Source: Eurosta solidaginis
Lineage: Eukaryota > Arthropoda > Insecta > Diptera > Tephritidae
NCBI RefSeq assembly: GCF_040869045.1
Contig: NC_090319.1
Coordinates: 51,432,779 to 51,496,778 of the forward strand
DNA: 64,000 nucleotides
Reading direction: 5' to 3'
Shown: positions 36,736 through 48,261 of the stretch, in pieces
Position numbering within the stretch: position 1 is the first letter of the stretch
Layout: every line of letters begins with the position of its first letter
The notes under the pieces: model-generated
What the model saw: the letters and a program-made list of their open reading frames with translations, nothing else
What the model was told of the DNA's origin: nothing
The model's database searches: none
Program-made: the position numbers and the translations under genes

Positions 36736-36741
<6 letters not shown>
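33390..36741 (+). mobile_element. Complete family A element with expanded 128-bp array
   Basis: 5' end TTATACTCAGTTGAG at 33394; (TCCG)n at 33538-33564; six CACGCCC/GGGCGTG boxes at about 33676, 33818, 33977, 34125, 34279 and 34439 (mean step ~152 bp); tandem monomers 34640-36600; 3' end with CTCTCAACTGAGTAAG, the hairpin TTCGG..CCGAA at ~36700 and CTTAGCCTTCCTTACTTG. The T-run at 36736-36762 lies directly outside. At 3.35 kb it is the longest family A copy here. ORFs inside are chance. Confidence 0.85.
34800..36600 (+). repeat. 128-bp tandem array with 640-bp higher-order repeat
   Basis: The landmark CTCAGTAACACC falls at 34935, 35063, 35191, 35318 and again at 35575, 35703, 35831, 35959: steps of 127-128 bp. 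Each unit carries TTTGATACCCATATCG, CATTCTAGAGTCACCC, GGCGATATCTCGAAAAGGCG and CCACTCCC. The variant run at 34935-35190 (with CGTAAAAATATTC, then CTAATGTCCACTCC) recurs at 35575-35830, giving a 640-bp, five-unit higher-order period. Outer units (ACTCATTAACACC type) are more diverged. Confidence 0.9.
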
Positions 36742-36744
<3 letters not shown>

Positions 36745-36766
<22 letters not shown>

Positions 36767-37250
36767 GTTTCATAATATTAAAGAAGTTGACATATTTTTG
36801 TATGTGCTAAATATAAAATGCATGAAAGCAATGTTTCTATTTGAAAATGTCAAATTTGTTGCAGTTTTCCAAAGTATGTAAGAGCAAAAAATTAAAAAAA
36901 ATTTTGTTTTGATGAAAACAATGTTCGTAACAAGAAAATTACTTCAAAGCGTAAAATACTTAACAACAAAAATTGTAAAATACTTTTGCTATAAAATAGT
37001 TTTGTAATAAAATATTTTCCGTTGTCACATTTGAGTTTAATTTTCGAAAACCAAATATGCCATAATTGCTCATTATATGTTTTAGAACAAACAAATGTAT
37101 GTACCAGAGAACTGCAAAAGTTTATATATAGAAAAAAAATACATTAAAATAAAAGGTTCGAAAATAAATTGAGTCGTCAGTTAACTAAATTTTTTAGTTA
37201 GATAAATGTTTAGAGCACTGAAAGAACTGATATTATATTTTTCTTATGTT
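36745..37250. other. AT-rich spacer
   Basis: T-run at the left edge, then AT-rich sequence without recognisable features. Confidence 0.4.
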
Positions 37251-37720
37251 GACATTTCCTAATAAACTTGGGTGGTGCCACGCCCACTTTCTAAGCATTT
37301 ATTAAATGACTGTTTTGTGTTATGGAGTTAATCCATTCACCAAGTGTAGTCACTTTTTTAGTATTTATCGTGGCTATAGTCTGATTTCGACCATTCTCAA
37401 TACCAGTGGATATATTTTGAGTTCAAATAAGCTCGGGTACTTAATTTAGAGAAAATTTCTTAATTTTTGCTGAAGTTATGATGTGACGAGCGGACGACAG
37501 ACGTACAGCTGGGTATTATAGAAGTTAATGTGGCTACCAAAATATTTCGCAAATTTTTACAAGAAAGAATTTTTGTCATAAAAATAATGCATATACAGAA
37601 TCAATTTTGGGTACATAAGTTTTTGTTCTATGTATGGCAAGAATAGTATTATAGACAGATTACCTAAAATAAGGGCGGCTCCACGCCCCTATTACAAATC
37701 ACTACCCTAATCTTTACACT
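37251..37720 (-). mobile_element. DINE-like fragments
   Basis: Contains GCCACGCCCAC, GGCGGCTCCACGCCC and, at 37490-37520, GGACGACAGACGTACAGCTGG followed by GTATTA. The last is the inverse of the variant 5' end at 32816, so the orientation is minus. Both ends are lost. Confidence 0.5.
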
Positions 37721-37899
37721 GAAAGTGTGTTTGTGAATGAAGTCCTCCATAACGACTTGGCCGATTTTGATGAAAATGTATGTGTGTATTTTTGGAATTT
37801 GAGGATGCTTTAGATTTCCAATTGGGTCCGTTTTCTTTCCTGTCTTTCCGGAAAGTGAAACAAGGCTCAACTTTTTCCAAACAAAATTATTTATAGTGC

Positions 37900-38060
37900 A
37901 TCCTCCAAAGAGAAGCTGCCGCAATTAAGGATGCGGTTGATGATATTCTGTCCAGTGCTACTACGGTTAGGGAATTTAACATCTACTCAGATAGCCAAGC
38001 GACTATCCAAGTGTTGAGTTCATCTTTAATGAAATCTAGAGTGGTCTGGGAGTGCCCGAC
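37900..38060 (+). pseudogene. RNase H fragment of another LINE
   Basis: One frame reads EAAAIKDAVDDIL, then FNIYSDSQATIQVLSSSL and SRVVWEC. The EAAAI Glu and YSDSQA Asp fit the RNase H core. It is a ~50-residue island with no flanking domain, from a family distinct from the 7171 and 11489 copies. Confidence 0.7.
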
Positions 38061-38149
38061 CTCGCTTGCGATTGCATCGAACTACTTTATGATTAGGTTT
38101 ATCTAGGTCACGGACCTTAGTGATATCTCGTGTAACTGTGAAGCCATAA

Positions 38150-38350
38150 CTTGGTAGTGGGAGTGGTAGTAGTCTTGGTCGTGGTAGTTGTAGTGCAAGT
38201 GCTAGCGGTGTTGGTAGTGGTAGTGGTGCTGTTAGGGGCAGTGGTCGGCGTAGTGGTGGTAGTGGTAGTGGTAGTGCTGATGTTACTGGGAGTGGTAGTG
38301 AGTGCGGGATAAGCTCTGGTAGTGGGAGCGGGATAGGTTTTGGCAGTGGG
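38150..38350 (+). repeat. GGTAGT/GGGAGT trinucleotide-based microsatellite
   Basis: Imperfect GTAGTGGTAGTG and GTGGGAGTG repeats over ~200 bp. The proline/threonine-rich ORFs on the minus strand (38026-38446) are products of this repeat, not genes. Confidence 0.85.
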
Positions 38351-38954
38351 AGGGAGATAAATAGAAAAAAGAATGGAAATGAAGAAAAATGAAAGATCAA
38401 GCAGCAGAGAATGGGATAGAGAGTGAAGAGCGGAAGCAAGACTCACTTTGGAAATGTTGGCAAGTCTTATTTAAGGGAGGAACAAAGTCCGCTGGGTACT
38501 TTGTTACAAATATAAAATAAATGAAATCTTACTAAAACTTTTAAATATTTAACATTTTTGTTTTCTTGTTTTTTGCAATTTAAATAAAGATGAATAGCGT
38601 ACATACTTTCAGCCTAAAGTGAAACTTATATTAATAGTAAATAGATTTACGCTTTGCATGCAAATGAAAAGTGAAAGGGTATTTGTTAATGAAATTACAT
38701 AAATTTAAATTAGTTTGCAAAACACATACTTATATAGCCCATATATTTAAATACCGTACACTGTAACTATATTGCTGTATTGATTGCAGTTATTTTTATT
38801 ATCTGTAAAATTTATGAAATATTGTTGTTGGTGTGGTCATAATTTTAAATTTGTGTTACCATTGCGACCGATGTGGAATGATGTACTTTTAAATTGAGAT
38901 ATATAGTATATACACCGAAGGAAATGAATATAGTGAAATCAACTAATCAGGTTT
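38351..38954. other. AT-rich spacer
   Basis: No coding or structural signal recognised. Confidence 0.4.
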
Positions 38955-40908
38955 GTTATATTCAGCTGAGCAGAGCTCACAGAGTATATTTACTTTGTTC
39001 GCCTACCGGTAATCCGTTACGGCATAAACTAAGCGAGATAGATATACACTTATATATATCAAAATGATCTGGGCGAAAAAAGAAATTTATTTAGCCATGG
39101 CCGTCCTTCCGTCCGTACACACGATAACTTGAATAAAATTTGACGTATCTTGATGAAATTTGGTATATAGGTTCCTGGGCACGCGGCTCAGATCTATTCA
39201 GATAAGGCTATTTAAAATAAACGAAATCGGAATATAACCACGCCCACTTTTTCGATATCCAAAATTTCGAAAAACCCAAAAAGTGCTTTAATTCATTACC
39301 AAAGATGGATAAAGCGATGAAACTTGGTAGCTGGGTTGTTCTTATGGCGTAGAATAGAAAACTAGTAAAATTTTGGACAATGAGCGTGGCACCGCCCACT
39401 TTTGAAAGAAGGTAATTTGATAGTTTTGGAAGCCGTAATTTGGCAGTCGTTGAAGATATTATAATGCAATTTGGCAAAGCGTTGCTCCTATTCGTGTATG
39501 TGTGCTAAATAAAAATTAGCAAAATCGGATGACGAGCACGCCCACTTTTTAAAAAAAAAATTTTTAAGTCAAATTATAACAAATAATTTAATATCTTTAC
39601 AGTATATGAGTAAATTATGTCAACTTTCAACTTCAGTAATGATATGGTGCAACCAAATACAAAAATAACAGAAAACTTCAAAATGGTCGTGGCTCCGCCC
39701 TTTTTCATTTAATTTGTCTAGAACACTTTTAATGCCATAAGTCGAACAAACATTAACCAATCCTTGTGAAATTTGGTAGGGACATAGATTTTACAACGAT
39801 AACTGTTTTCTGTGAAAATGGGCGAACTCGGTTGAAGCCACGCCCAGTTTTTATACACAGTCGACCGTCTGTCCTTCCGCTCGGCCCTTAACACGATAAC
39901 TTGAGAAAAAATCAATATATCTTTACTAAACTTAGTTCACCAACTTATCTGAACTCACTTTATCTTGGCATAAAAAATGGCTGAAAAATGCGACTATGAC
40001 CACGCCCACTTTTTCGGTATCGAAAATTAAGAAAAATGAAAAAAAAAAAAATGCCATAATTCTATACCAAATACGAAAAAAGGGATGAAACATGGCAATT
40101 GGATTGGTTTATTGACGCAAAATATAACTTTAGAAAAAACTTTGTAAAATGGGTGTGACACCTTCCATATTAATTCGAATAAAATGAAAAAGTTCTGCAA
40201 GGCGAAATCAAAAACCCTTGGAATCTTGGCAGGAATACTGTCCGTGGTATTACATATATAAATAAGTTAGCGGTACCCGACACAAGATGTTCTGGGTCAC
40301 CCTGGTCCACATTTTGGTCGATATCTCGAAAACACCTTCACATATACAACTAAGGGCCACTCCCTTTTAAAGCCCTCATTAATACCTTTAATTCGATACC
40401 CGTATCGTGCAAACATATTCTAGATTCACCCCTGGTCCATCTTAATGGCGATATCTCGAAAAGGCATCCACCTAAAGAACTAAGGCCCACTACCTTTTAA
40501 AATACTCATTAACGCCTTTCATTTGATTCCCATGTCGTAAAAACACATTCTAGAGTCACCCCTGTGCCACTTTTATGGCGATATCTCGAAAAGGCGTCCA
40601 CCTATAGAACTAAGGCCCGCTCTATTTTAAAATACTCATTAACATCCTTCATTTGATTCCCATATCGAAAAAATACATTCTAAAGTCACCCCTGGTCCAC
40701 TTTTATGGCGATATCGCGGAATGACGTACACCTATAGAGCTACCTTTTAAATTAATCTTTAATACCTTCCACTTGATACCCATGTCTTACAAACACATTC
40801 CAGGGTTAATTTTCCTACATGGTTATTTTCCCTTATTTTGTCTCCAAAGCTCTCAGCTGAGTATGTAATATTCGGTTACAGCCAATCTTAACATTCCTTA
40901 CTTGTTTT
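38955..40908 (+). mobile_element. Complete family A element
   Basis: 5' end TTATATTCAGCTGAGCAGAG; boxes CACGCCC/GCGTGGC at 39239, 39384, 39537, 39687, 39839 and 40001 (steps 145-162 bp); 128-bp-type monomers from 40370 to 40800; 3' end CTCTCAGCTGAGTATG, decayed hairpin and CATTCCTTACTTG. The 1.95-kb length is probably close to the ancestral size before array expansion (inference). The TCCG tract is short here. Confidence 0.85.
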
Positions 40909-41985
40909 TCTTAAACTTTTGATCGCATTATGGTTGATTCAATGAAAGTTTTTGTCAAGAGGATAAACTTGTATTGTCATTTTCAGAGAGGAAAAACTGT
41001 TGGTCTCAATAAACTGTATTCTGTAAAAATGACAGATTTTCAAGGAACCTTACTGATATTTATATCAAAAGAACTGATAGATATCATTGGTTATTTCAAC
41101 AGCAAACCATTGTATATATTATGAAAATGTATGAATCAATCTTAAAGAGAAACTTACGCTCACCGCGCTCGCTATTTTGTTTTTATGACCAGAGCTGCTC
41201 AACTCCTATAAACTTTCGTTTTTGTTTTGCTCAGAACCATGGGCACAGATACAGATTTTCATTCTTCTGTAAAAAAAAACAAATTTACACTAACAAATTG
41301 ACAACTAAAAGTAATTCAAAAATATTACGGCAGGGAAAAAAAATTGTATTCAAAAAGGGTTAAAGTTTGACTTAGGAATTTTAGATACGGCTTAGATACG
41401 CCTTTATTTTGACATTATGATAATGGTATTAAAAGTCATTATAAGTCGCATGTGCGCGACTTGAGTTGTTCGAGACTCGGCGACGCAAAATTTAGTACTT
41501 CGCAAATATCTCGCTTCCTCTGTTTTGCTGGTGCTATGCGCTCAGTTCGAAGTTAAACATAATGAAATCTCCACAGGTCCAGCCTGAAGTACTTTTGCGG
41601 AGTCCCAACCATTTCTGAGTTAAAGCTCGAGCACTATGAGGCGACCTAAATTAGATATTAAAGAAGCACACTCAATCAAATATTGTATTTGGACTCACAT
41701 TTGGGTGGCCAGCAACATCAATTCAATATTTTTAAAAAGGGAGCGGCTCCGCCCCTTTTAAACTTTTTTATTCACAACAATTCCGTATGTATAACTCCGA
41801 CAATAATTCGCATATCGTAAAAAACATTGGTGGAGATTATCTGAATGCCAAATTAATGATTGAGTGAAGTTGTTCTGCTGGATTTTGAGAACTAAGTTTA
41901 ATTGCTCTTGAGTATTGTGATTAAATGTCTGAAGCAATCGATATATTGAGACTTTTGAGCTTTTTGAATATTCGAAAAAAAAATT
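40909..41985. other. Intergenic DNA with a small DINE-like patch
   Basis: GGGAGCGGCTCCGCCCC at 41738-41756 resembles a family box and may be a remnant. The rest is AT-rich; ORFs at 40930 and 41121 have no recognised domain. Confidence 0.4.
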
Positions 41986-41989
41986 TATT

Positions 41990-42515
41990 TTTCTCTTAGA
42001 AAACATAATAATTGAAATTCAATTATTATAAGCCGGTGTTAAGCTCATGAATTCTTAAATATAAGTATAAACTGAACACACCATTAAACAAATATACATA
42101 AATATGTACCACTGAGCCCGAGTTTATAAAGCTTCTCATTCGCAACGAAGAAGAACTTTACAAAAATCCATTGTGTTGTTAGTGTAGAAATGAGAAAAAC
42201 TGAATTAAGCATGAAAAAAAATAAATACAAATTGTATCAATTGTGTTGTTAGTGTAAAAGAACAACTGAATTAAGCATGAAAAAAAAACCAGCAGGATGG
42301 CCTAGTGGTTAAAGGCTACTGCAGTTTCACCATGTGATTCACGGTTCGAATCCCGGTGAAACCTTTGATAACATTACAAAAATTGGATGATTACGTTGGC
42401 GGTTTTCGAAATGGGTCCATCGCAATATGCCAGCAAATGTTTCCTTTTTTTTTCAGTTTCTCTTAGAAAACATAATAATTGAAATTCAGTTATTATAAGC
42501 CGGTTTTAGATATAA
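41990..42515. repeat. ~45-bp direct repeats flanking a tRNA-like sequence
   Basis: TCTCTTAGAAAACATAATAA...TTATTATAAGCCGGT occurs at about 41992-42036 and 42459-42504 with one mismatch. Inside is a second short duplication: TTGTGTTGTTAGTGTA plus CTGAATTAAGCATGAAAAAA at 42172-42222 and 42240-42287. Confidence 0.7.
42290..42366 (+). other. tRNA-like sequence, probably a SINE head
   Basis: A-box-like TGGCCTAGTGGTTAAAGGC (42299) and B-box GGTTCGAATCCCG (42342) are spaced as in a tRNA. The acceptor ends do not pair and the anticodon arm is poor, so I do not call a functional tRNA. A T-run ~75 bp downstream (42448-42457) could terminate Pol III or be a SINE tail. Confidence 0.5.
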
Positions 42516-42829
42516 TTTTAATATATAATTTTGTACATGTATTGTGATTTGCACTTCAGTATAAAAATTTTGAGCAGCACTGCTGATGACTACGTGCCTC
42601 ATAAATTTCTGTTATATCAACAGCCACTTCTAAATTTTTTTTTTTTTTTGGTAGTTTATGGTCCCCTTCAACGCTTAGTTAACGAAACAGTGCTAGGTAG
42701 CGTTGTATGTCTAAAAATCCGAGAATACGAGGTTGAAAGTCTGTAAAAATTATATCCAAAGTCATTACAAACGCCTGTTTTATTTGTAAATTTTTTTAAC
42801 AGAGCCGTGGTTTACATAAGATGAAATTT
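42516..42829. other. Spacer with no recognised feature
   Basis: AT-rich, with a T-run near 42640. Confidence 0.4.
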
Positions 42830-44795
42830 CTATACACAGCTGAGCAGAGATCCCAGAGTATATTAATTTTGTTCGCTTTACGGTACTCCGTAACGGCATA
42901 AACTAATCGAGATAGATATAGATATTCTAACAGACCCGGCAGACGTTGTTCTGCCCTAAATTTGGTATATCTGCATACATTTTAATAAGCTTTTCCGTCT
43001 AAATCTGCCCTCGCACCTCTACACTTTTTCCTAATCTTTGTATTCACTCCTCCCTCCGCATTTTTCGCTTCATCTATCTCCATTTTCGTCTCATTCTATC
43101 TCTTTCTCAGTCTCCTTCTCTCTTTTCTTTTCTCTCAAATTTTTCTCATTCTTCTTCATATCTTATTGCCAGCCCAAGAGGGTGGTATGTATTTTGTTCC
43201 AGTCCCATTCCGAGTCTCAGTCCCAGTCCCACTCCGAGTCTCAGTCTCAGTCCCAGTCCTAATCCCAGTCCCAGTCCGTCTCTGGTCTACTTCCCGGAAA
43301 AAGAGCATCGTGAATTCTAAGATAGGCAAATTTATATACCAAATTTCAGGCAAATCGAATAGGACGTATGTATATAGGTATGTGGGTATATTAATTCATG
43401 ACTTTATTTCGGATTCGCATGCATATTTATCAGTTTTGCCAGGCTGATGCGACTAAATCGAATATCAGAATGAAAATTACTTAAAAGCTCTCAGCAACAG
43501 CTTTCATTTGATATCTATAATACATAAACATTCTAGGGGTATCCGGGTCGATGTTTTGGCCTATATCTCGATACCCAAGACACCCAGCGGTATAAAAAAT
43601 TATCTGTAGTAAAGCATACATCAACAGCTTCAATTTGATACCCATAATGTAAAAACACATCCTAGTGTTACCCTGATCCACGTTTTGGCCTATATCTCGA
43701 GATCCTAGTCACCAATAGGTATGAAAACTACCCTGTATTTAAGCACTCATCAACAGCTTTCATTTGATATCCATGTTGTATAAGCACATTCTAGGGGTGC
43801 CCGGGTCCACGTTTGGCCTACATCTCGAGACCCTAGTCACCAATAGGTATGAAAACTACCCTGTACTATAGCACTCATCAGCAGCATTCATTTGAATCCA
43901 TATTGTATAAACACATTCTAGGGGTGCCCGGGTGCATGTTTTGGCCTATATCTCGAGACCCTAGTCACCCAAGGGTACTAAAAATACCAAGTGTCAAATT
44001 ACTCATAAACAGATTCCATTTGATACCCATATTGTACAAACACTTCCTGGAGTTACCCGGGTCCATGTTTTGGCCTATATCTCGAGACCCTAGTCACCCG
44101 GTATCAAAGTACTCATTATACAAACCTTCCCCATGGAAAAATACATATATATACCAATTTTCATAATAACAAGTCCAGTAGTTTTTGAGTTAATCGATGA
44201 AATACATACAAAAGTTCATTTTTGGCTAACATTCATATGGCTAAACCGATTTGGGATTTCAAAATCAACTAACCATCATCTCTCCTTCCTGTGTCTTTTT
44301 TAAAAATTTCATGGCAATCTTTCTATCCGTTCTCGAGTTATGGAGTGATAATCAAAATGTACACTTCTTTTTATATATATAGATATCAAAATGAACTGGG
44401 GGAAAAAAGAAATTCATTTATCCATGTCCGTCGGTCTGTCCATAAACACGATAACTTGAGTAAAATTTGAGGTATCGTAATGAAATTTGGTATGCAAATT
44501 CCTGGGCACTCATCTCAGATCGCAATTTAAAATGAACGAAATTGGCCTATAACCTCGAAAAATTTCGAAAACACGAAAAAGTTTGATAATTCATTAACAA
44601 AGACGGATAAAGCGATGAAACTTGGTAGGCGGGTTGACCTTATGACGCAGAATAGAAAATGGGTAAAATCTTGGACAATGGGCGTGGCACTGCCCTTTTT
44701 TGAAATAAGGTAATGTAAAAGTTTTGCAAGCTGTAATTTGGCAGTCGAGTATGTAGTGTTTGTTTACACCCGAACTTAGCTTTCCTTACTTGTTT
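42830..44795 (+). mobile_element. Family A element split by repeat family C
   Basis: Starts CTATACACAGCTGAGCAGAG; the GATAGATATAGAT...ATATCAAAATGA leader is interrupted between 42929 and 44383 by family C. The body resumes with the CATGTCCGTC microsatellite remnant (44423) and a GGGCGTGGC box at 44680, then jumps to the 3' end GAGTATGTAG, TTTACACCCGAAC, TTAGCTTTCCTTACTTG. The middle and all 128-bp monomers of family A are deleted. Confidence 0.8.
42930..44382 (+). mobile_element. Repeat family C, copy 2, with five-unit 128-bp array
   Basis: Same start (AGACCCGGCAGACGTTGTTC) and end (TTTTTATATATATAG) as copy 1, same CT-rich and CCCAGT/CTCAGT tracts (43020-43290). The monomer beginning near CTTTCATTTGATA lies at 43501, 43628, 43757, 43885 and 44013: steps of 127-129 bp. 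Copy 1 has a single monomer, so this array expanded. Confidence 0.8.
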
Positions 44796-45277
44796 TTTAT
44801 TGATTTGACTGCCAAAATGGTTAATAAAGCATAAATAGTATGAGCGAAGTTGATTCAACAACCATTTGCGATTTACAAAAATTTACAGAAATATCGGTGG
44901 AATTGACCAATGATTTGCTGGATCTTACCAGTTTTTTCTCTCAGTATAATATCTGTAAATTATTATTATTATTTATGCTTTGTATTTTAATTAATTCCGA
45001 TAGGTAAAAGCTGTCATAAGGAAAACAAAAATAACAACAACTTTTATTATGTGGAAAGTGTTGAGTTTCAAATACACGTGCAACAACAAAACAAAAAACC
45101 AAATACCAATAACAGTAACTACTTTATGTACATAGTAATGGGTTTCATAATTTTCTGTTGGCTTGGCATTTTTCAATTTAAAAACTCTTTTTTTGTTTGT
45201 TGCGCACTCATTTGTAATGTCAAAATTACAGTTTACGAGTATCGCTCGGGGTTGAAAGTTCGAGCAATCTAATATAT
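44796..45277. other. Spacer with no recognised feature
   Basis: AT-rich; ORFs here have no motif. Confidence 0.4.
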
Positions 45278-45757
45278 TGTAACGAATTCTGGGGAATTCC
45301 GATTATTTTGCACCTTCTGCTAACCTTCTGAACTATCGAATAAATAACACCAATATTCAGTATTGCAGAATTTCAGTATTGGTCTTTATTTAGTCTACTT
45401 TGGGAGTAGTACAATTATAACTCGATATCACGTACTTCATAAAAGCGTGTTTAAATCAAACTGATTACTGATTCCTCAGCATGCGCTGCTTTTATACTCT
45501 CGGGTTTATCGTTCACCTATTTCTCCTAAGATCTAGTAATTTCGCGAACAATTGTATCTCATGCTTGGTTACCAGCTATATACATGAATATTTGTAGGTT
45601 ATGCTTTTCTACTAGCCATATGCGTGTGTATGTGTGAGCAACTACTTGTGTGTGTGTGAGATATCGCTTCATTGCCTAGTACATAGGTGTCGCAGCTTTC
45701 TGTGTTTTGTTGTTGCGATTATTTACTAATAGAATAGTGATATCAAAATTCGCCACA
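45278..45757 (-). mobile_element. Solo LTR of a gypsy-class element, minus
   Basis: 480 bp from TGTAACGAATTC to CGCCACA, flanked by ATAT at 45274-45277 and 45758-45761. Its reverse complement ends ...AGAATTCGTTACA, like the LTRs at 58627 and 61637, which end AAATTCGTTACA; it also shares the CAGAAGGTGCAAAATAA-type block and an AATAAAGACC poly(A)-like motif. No internal sequence is left, consistent with LTR-LTR recombination. Confidence 0.8.
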
Positions 45758-47545
45758 ATATTAGATAAGGGATATAAAAATTAAAACTTGCATTGATATT
45801 TCTAGGCTTGGGGCATCAAAATGTCTCTTTATTTGAGGTGGGTTAAAACCCGTTTGCCTTAGATTTAACTTTTTTTGTATTTTTTCAGGTTAAGCTCAAA
45901 AGGTTGCAGTTCAGAAAGTTACAACTGAAGTTCAGAAAACTACAATTGACATTCAGGGTTTGCAGGTTTCTCCTGTATTTACAAACGTGCTTATGCGCCA
46001 GCTCTTTATGGAATCCAACGGCAGAACGATGCGGCGTGTCCAGTTCCGAAAAGCCAATCGCAGAAGTGAAGGCATTTTCTACTTCGGAAAAAGTGGTTGA
46101 ATATCACTTCGAGTACTCCCCTTGGTGCTGTTTTTCTAGCAAAGTCCCCTCATAGTAACACCCCGTGCAACTTCGTGCATAGAGATGGCATCCGCTGGTT
46201 GAACAACGATGAAATCTATATCAGTTGGTTAGACACACTAGATTCAGAACTCCGACACTGATGAGGATCAAATCCAGAAAAACTTGATCTCACTGCTTAT
46301 TTTGATCTCACCCAGTAGCTTGCGAGGCCGGAGGAGCGGGGTAAATCTAATTCGTTGGATAGATTCCATGCTATGTCTATATGGCATGTCGACACTTTGG
46401 CCTAAGGACACGGTATCGAATTCAAAATATTTATAAGAAATAACATCTCAGTATCTCTTTGTTTTCTAAATTTCTTGTTGCAATAAAGCCGGATTTAGAA
46501 GTAATGTTCTACCAAGAGGGTCAACTATGCCAGAAAATCTCTCAATTTTTCGCTTCGTTTTACTTTCCATAAACTTTGTGTAGCAATAGTGTATCGTAGC
46601 TATAAAAATTGATCTGTCAAAACGAACCCCTGAACAAACTTTCTATGTAGACTTCGCACAGAAATGATCGGTAGCACCTTTTAGTTTGAAGTCGGTTGTC
46701 TGCTTTTTCTGAATAAAATAACTGAAAATTGTTTAGCGAAAATTTTTTACTGATACGTGAAACAAATTAGGAACAGAATTTCATACGCAACTGTATATTA
46801 TGCCGATTAGCTCTTAATTTCGGTACGATGCTGCGGTCGAAATACTCAATGGCAAAAATTGTCGACTGGCATCGAATGTCAAAAGTATTCATGTGCTGAA
46901 GTATCGTACCGAAACTCGCATCCCTACCGCTCATTTACTTTCTGGTCCTTTTTGCTCAGCATCTTAAATCCAAGTCTTCCATGTCGGCCAGGAGAAGTAG
47001 TCCGTCACCTCCTTTATGGGGTGGCAGAAATACAATGTTGTGTCTCGCACGTCGATTAAGAATCATCCATAACATGGCTGTCTCTTTTATAATTCATCGG
47101 CCCCCTTTTCATTTCATCTATCCATATCTGTCCGTTGCAGTATAAAGTCTAACAGTCTTATTTTGTTTTGTTGATTTTCCGATAGGATGGATAAATGATG
47201 TATATTTGAACAATTTTCCGTCATCCCTTGTCAAATTTGCTTTCGAGAAAAATCGATTTCGGCGTTGTGCCATTATCATCATCAGCTAACCGTTGTAATA
47301 AAAAGTTTGGCGAAGCGTCCACGTTCCACTGCTGAACTGGTCCTGAGCGGTCCAGCGCTCGTACGTCAATCAGCAAGTCTTCAACGGTTCATGGCTTATT
47401 TGGAAGCCAGTTCGAATTATGGTCATAATGTTCTCTTTCTTGGTTGTGCCTGAACACGGAAACGGGTAGCTGTTTTGTCAGTCGCTCCGTTGAGAAAATG
47501 ACTTTTCTAGGTTTGGGAAGGGATGTCTAAGGCGAAATAATGATT
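45758..47545. other. Intergenic DNA upstream of Chd64
   Basis: Contains a short ~22-bp tandem repeat with GAAGTTCAGAAAACTACAA (45899-45957) and a local inverted pair TTCGGTACGAT / ATCGTACCGAA (46818, 46902). ORFs at 45904 and 46859 have no recognised domain. An upstream Chd64 exon could lie here, but no convincing ATG plus donor was found. Confidence 0.4.
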
Positions 47546-47740
47546 CTCGATTTACAATTGTTTTATCGGCCTATTGATAAAGTATTCAAGGTTCGAAATG
47601 AGCTCAAGGCCAAAAATTAATTTTTTGTTATGACTATTGTTTTTTTTTTGTTAATTTTTCTATAATTGAAAAATTTTATTTATTTTTAGAATAGTAAGTA
47701 GAAAATTTTTCAGACAACCTGCCATAGCTGCGCAGATATA
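47546..47740. repeat. Small TIR element, copy 1 (partial)
   Basis: TTTTATCGGCCTATTGATAA and AAGGTTCGAAATGAGCTCAAG, then a T-rich centre and GAATAGTAAGTAGAAAATTT; nearly identical order to 47990-48175 but without the right inverted end. Confidence 0.65.
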
Positions 47741-47832
47741 TCTATTTCGAAGGGCGCTAAGCCTTCATCATCAGTACGCCTTAGGCACGCTGCGCTAACC
47801 ATTTAGCTATACAACGGTGTTTGGTTTGACTG
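47735..47832 (-). other. tRNA-like sequence (SINE head)
   Basis: On the minus strand TAGCTAAATGGTTAGCGCAG resembles an A-box and CCCTTCGAAATAG a weak B-box, ~45 nt apart. Stem pairing is incomplete, so it is read as a tRNA-derived SINE remnant rather than a tRNA gene. Confidence 0.5.
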
Positions 47833-47989
47833 ATAAATTACTACTTCTATTCCTCTTTACCAAATATATTTGATCAGCGTTGCGCCATCTGGTGCAGGAC
47901 ACTGATAATGTTGGATTTGTTTATTGTCAAATACTTTGTTTGACATTTCCCAAGTGCTCTTGATTTATTAACAATTGGTTTTGTTTTAT

Positions 47990-48175
47990 CGGCCTATTGA
48001 AAAAGGATTTAAGGTTCGAAATGAGCTCAAGGCCAGAGCAATAATTTTTGTAATGATTATTGTTTTTTTTTTTTTTAATTTTTCTCTAATTGAAAAATTG
48101 TATTTTGTTTTTGGAATAGTAAGTAGAAAATTTTTCAAACAACCCTGGCCTTGAGCTCGTTTCGAACCTTGAAAG
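47990..48175. mobile_element. Small TIR element, copy 2, in Chd64 intron
   Basis: Inner arms AAGGTTCGAAATGAGCTCAAG (48011-48035) and its inverse (48146-48170) match at 24 of 25 positions. A related end is at 3260-3312. The right arm lies only ~90 bp before the exon acceptor of Chd64. Confidence 0.7.
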
Positions 48176-48261
48176 ATTCTCGATTTACTTTTACCTGGTT
48201 TTATCTCATGTTTGCAAATTCCTTTACAATGAAACCAATTTTTTTAATTTTCCCATTACAG

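Noticed and set aside
38026..38446. Pro/Leu- and Thr-rich minus-strand ORFs
   Set aside because: Products of the GGTAGT-type microsatellite, in two frames at once.
42290..42366. Functional tRNA gene
   Set aside because: A- and B-boxes are present but the acceptor stem does not pair and the anticodon arm is irregular.
46978..46995. First coding exon of Chd64 (ATGTCGGCC)
   Set aside because: It would encode Met-Ser-Ala as expected, but no GT donor follows; likewise ATGTCTGCTGTGG at 4290 has only a weak donor and is 44 kb away.
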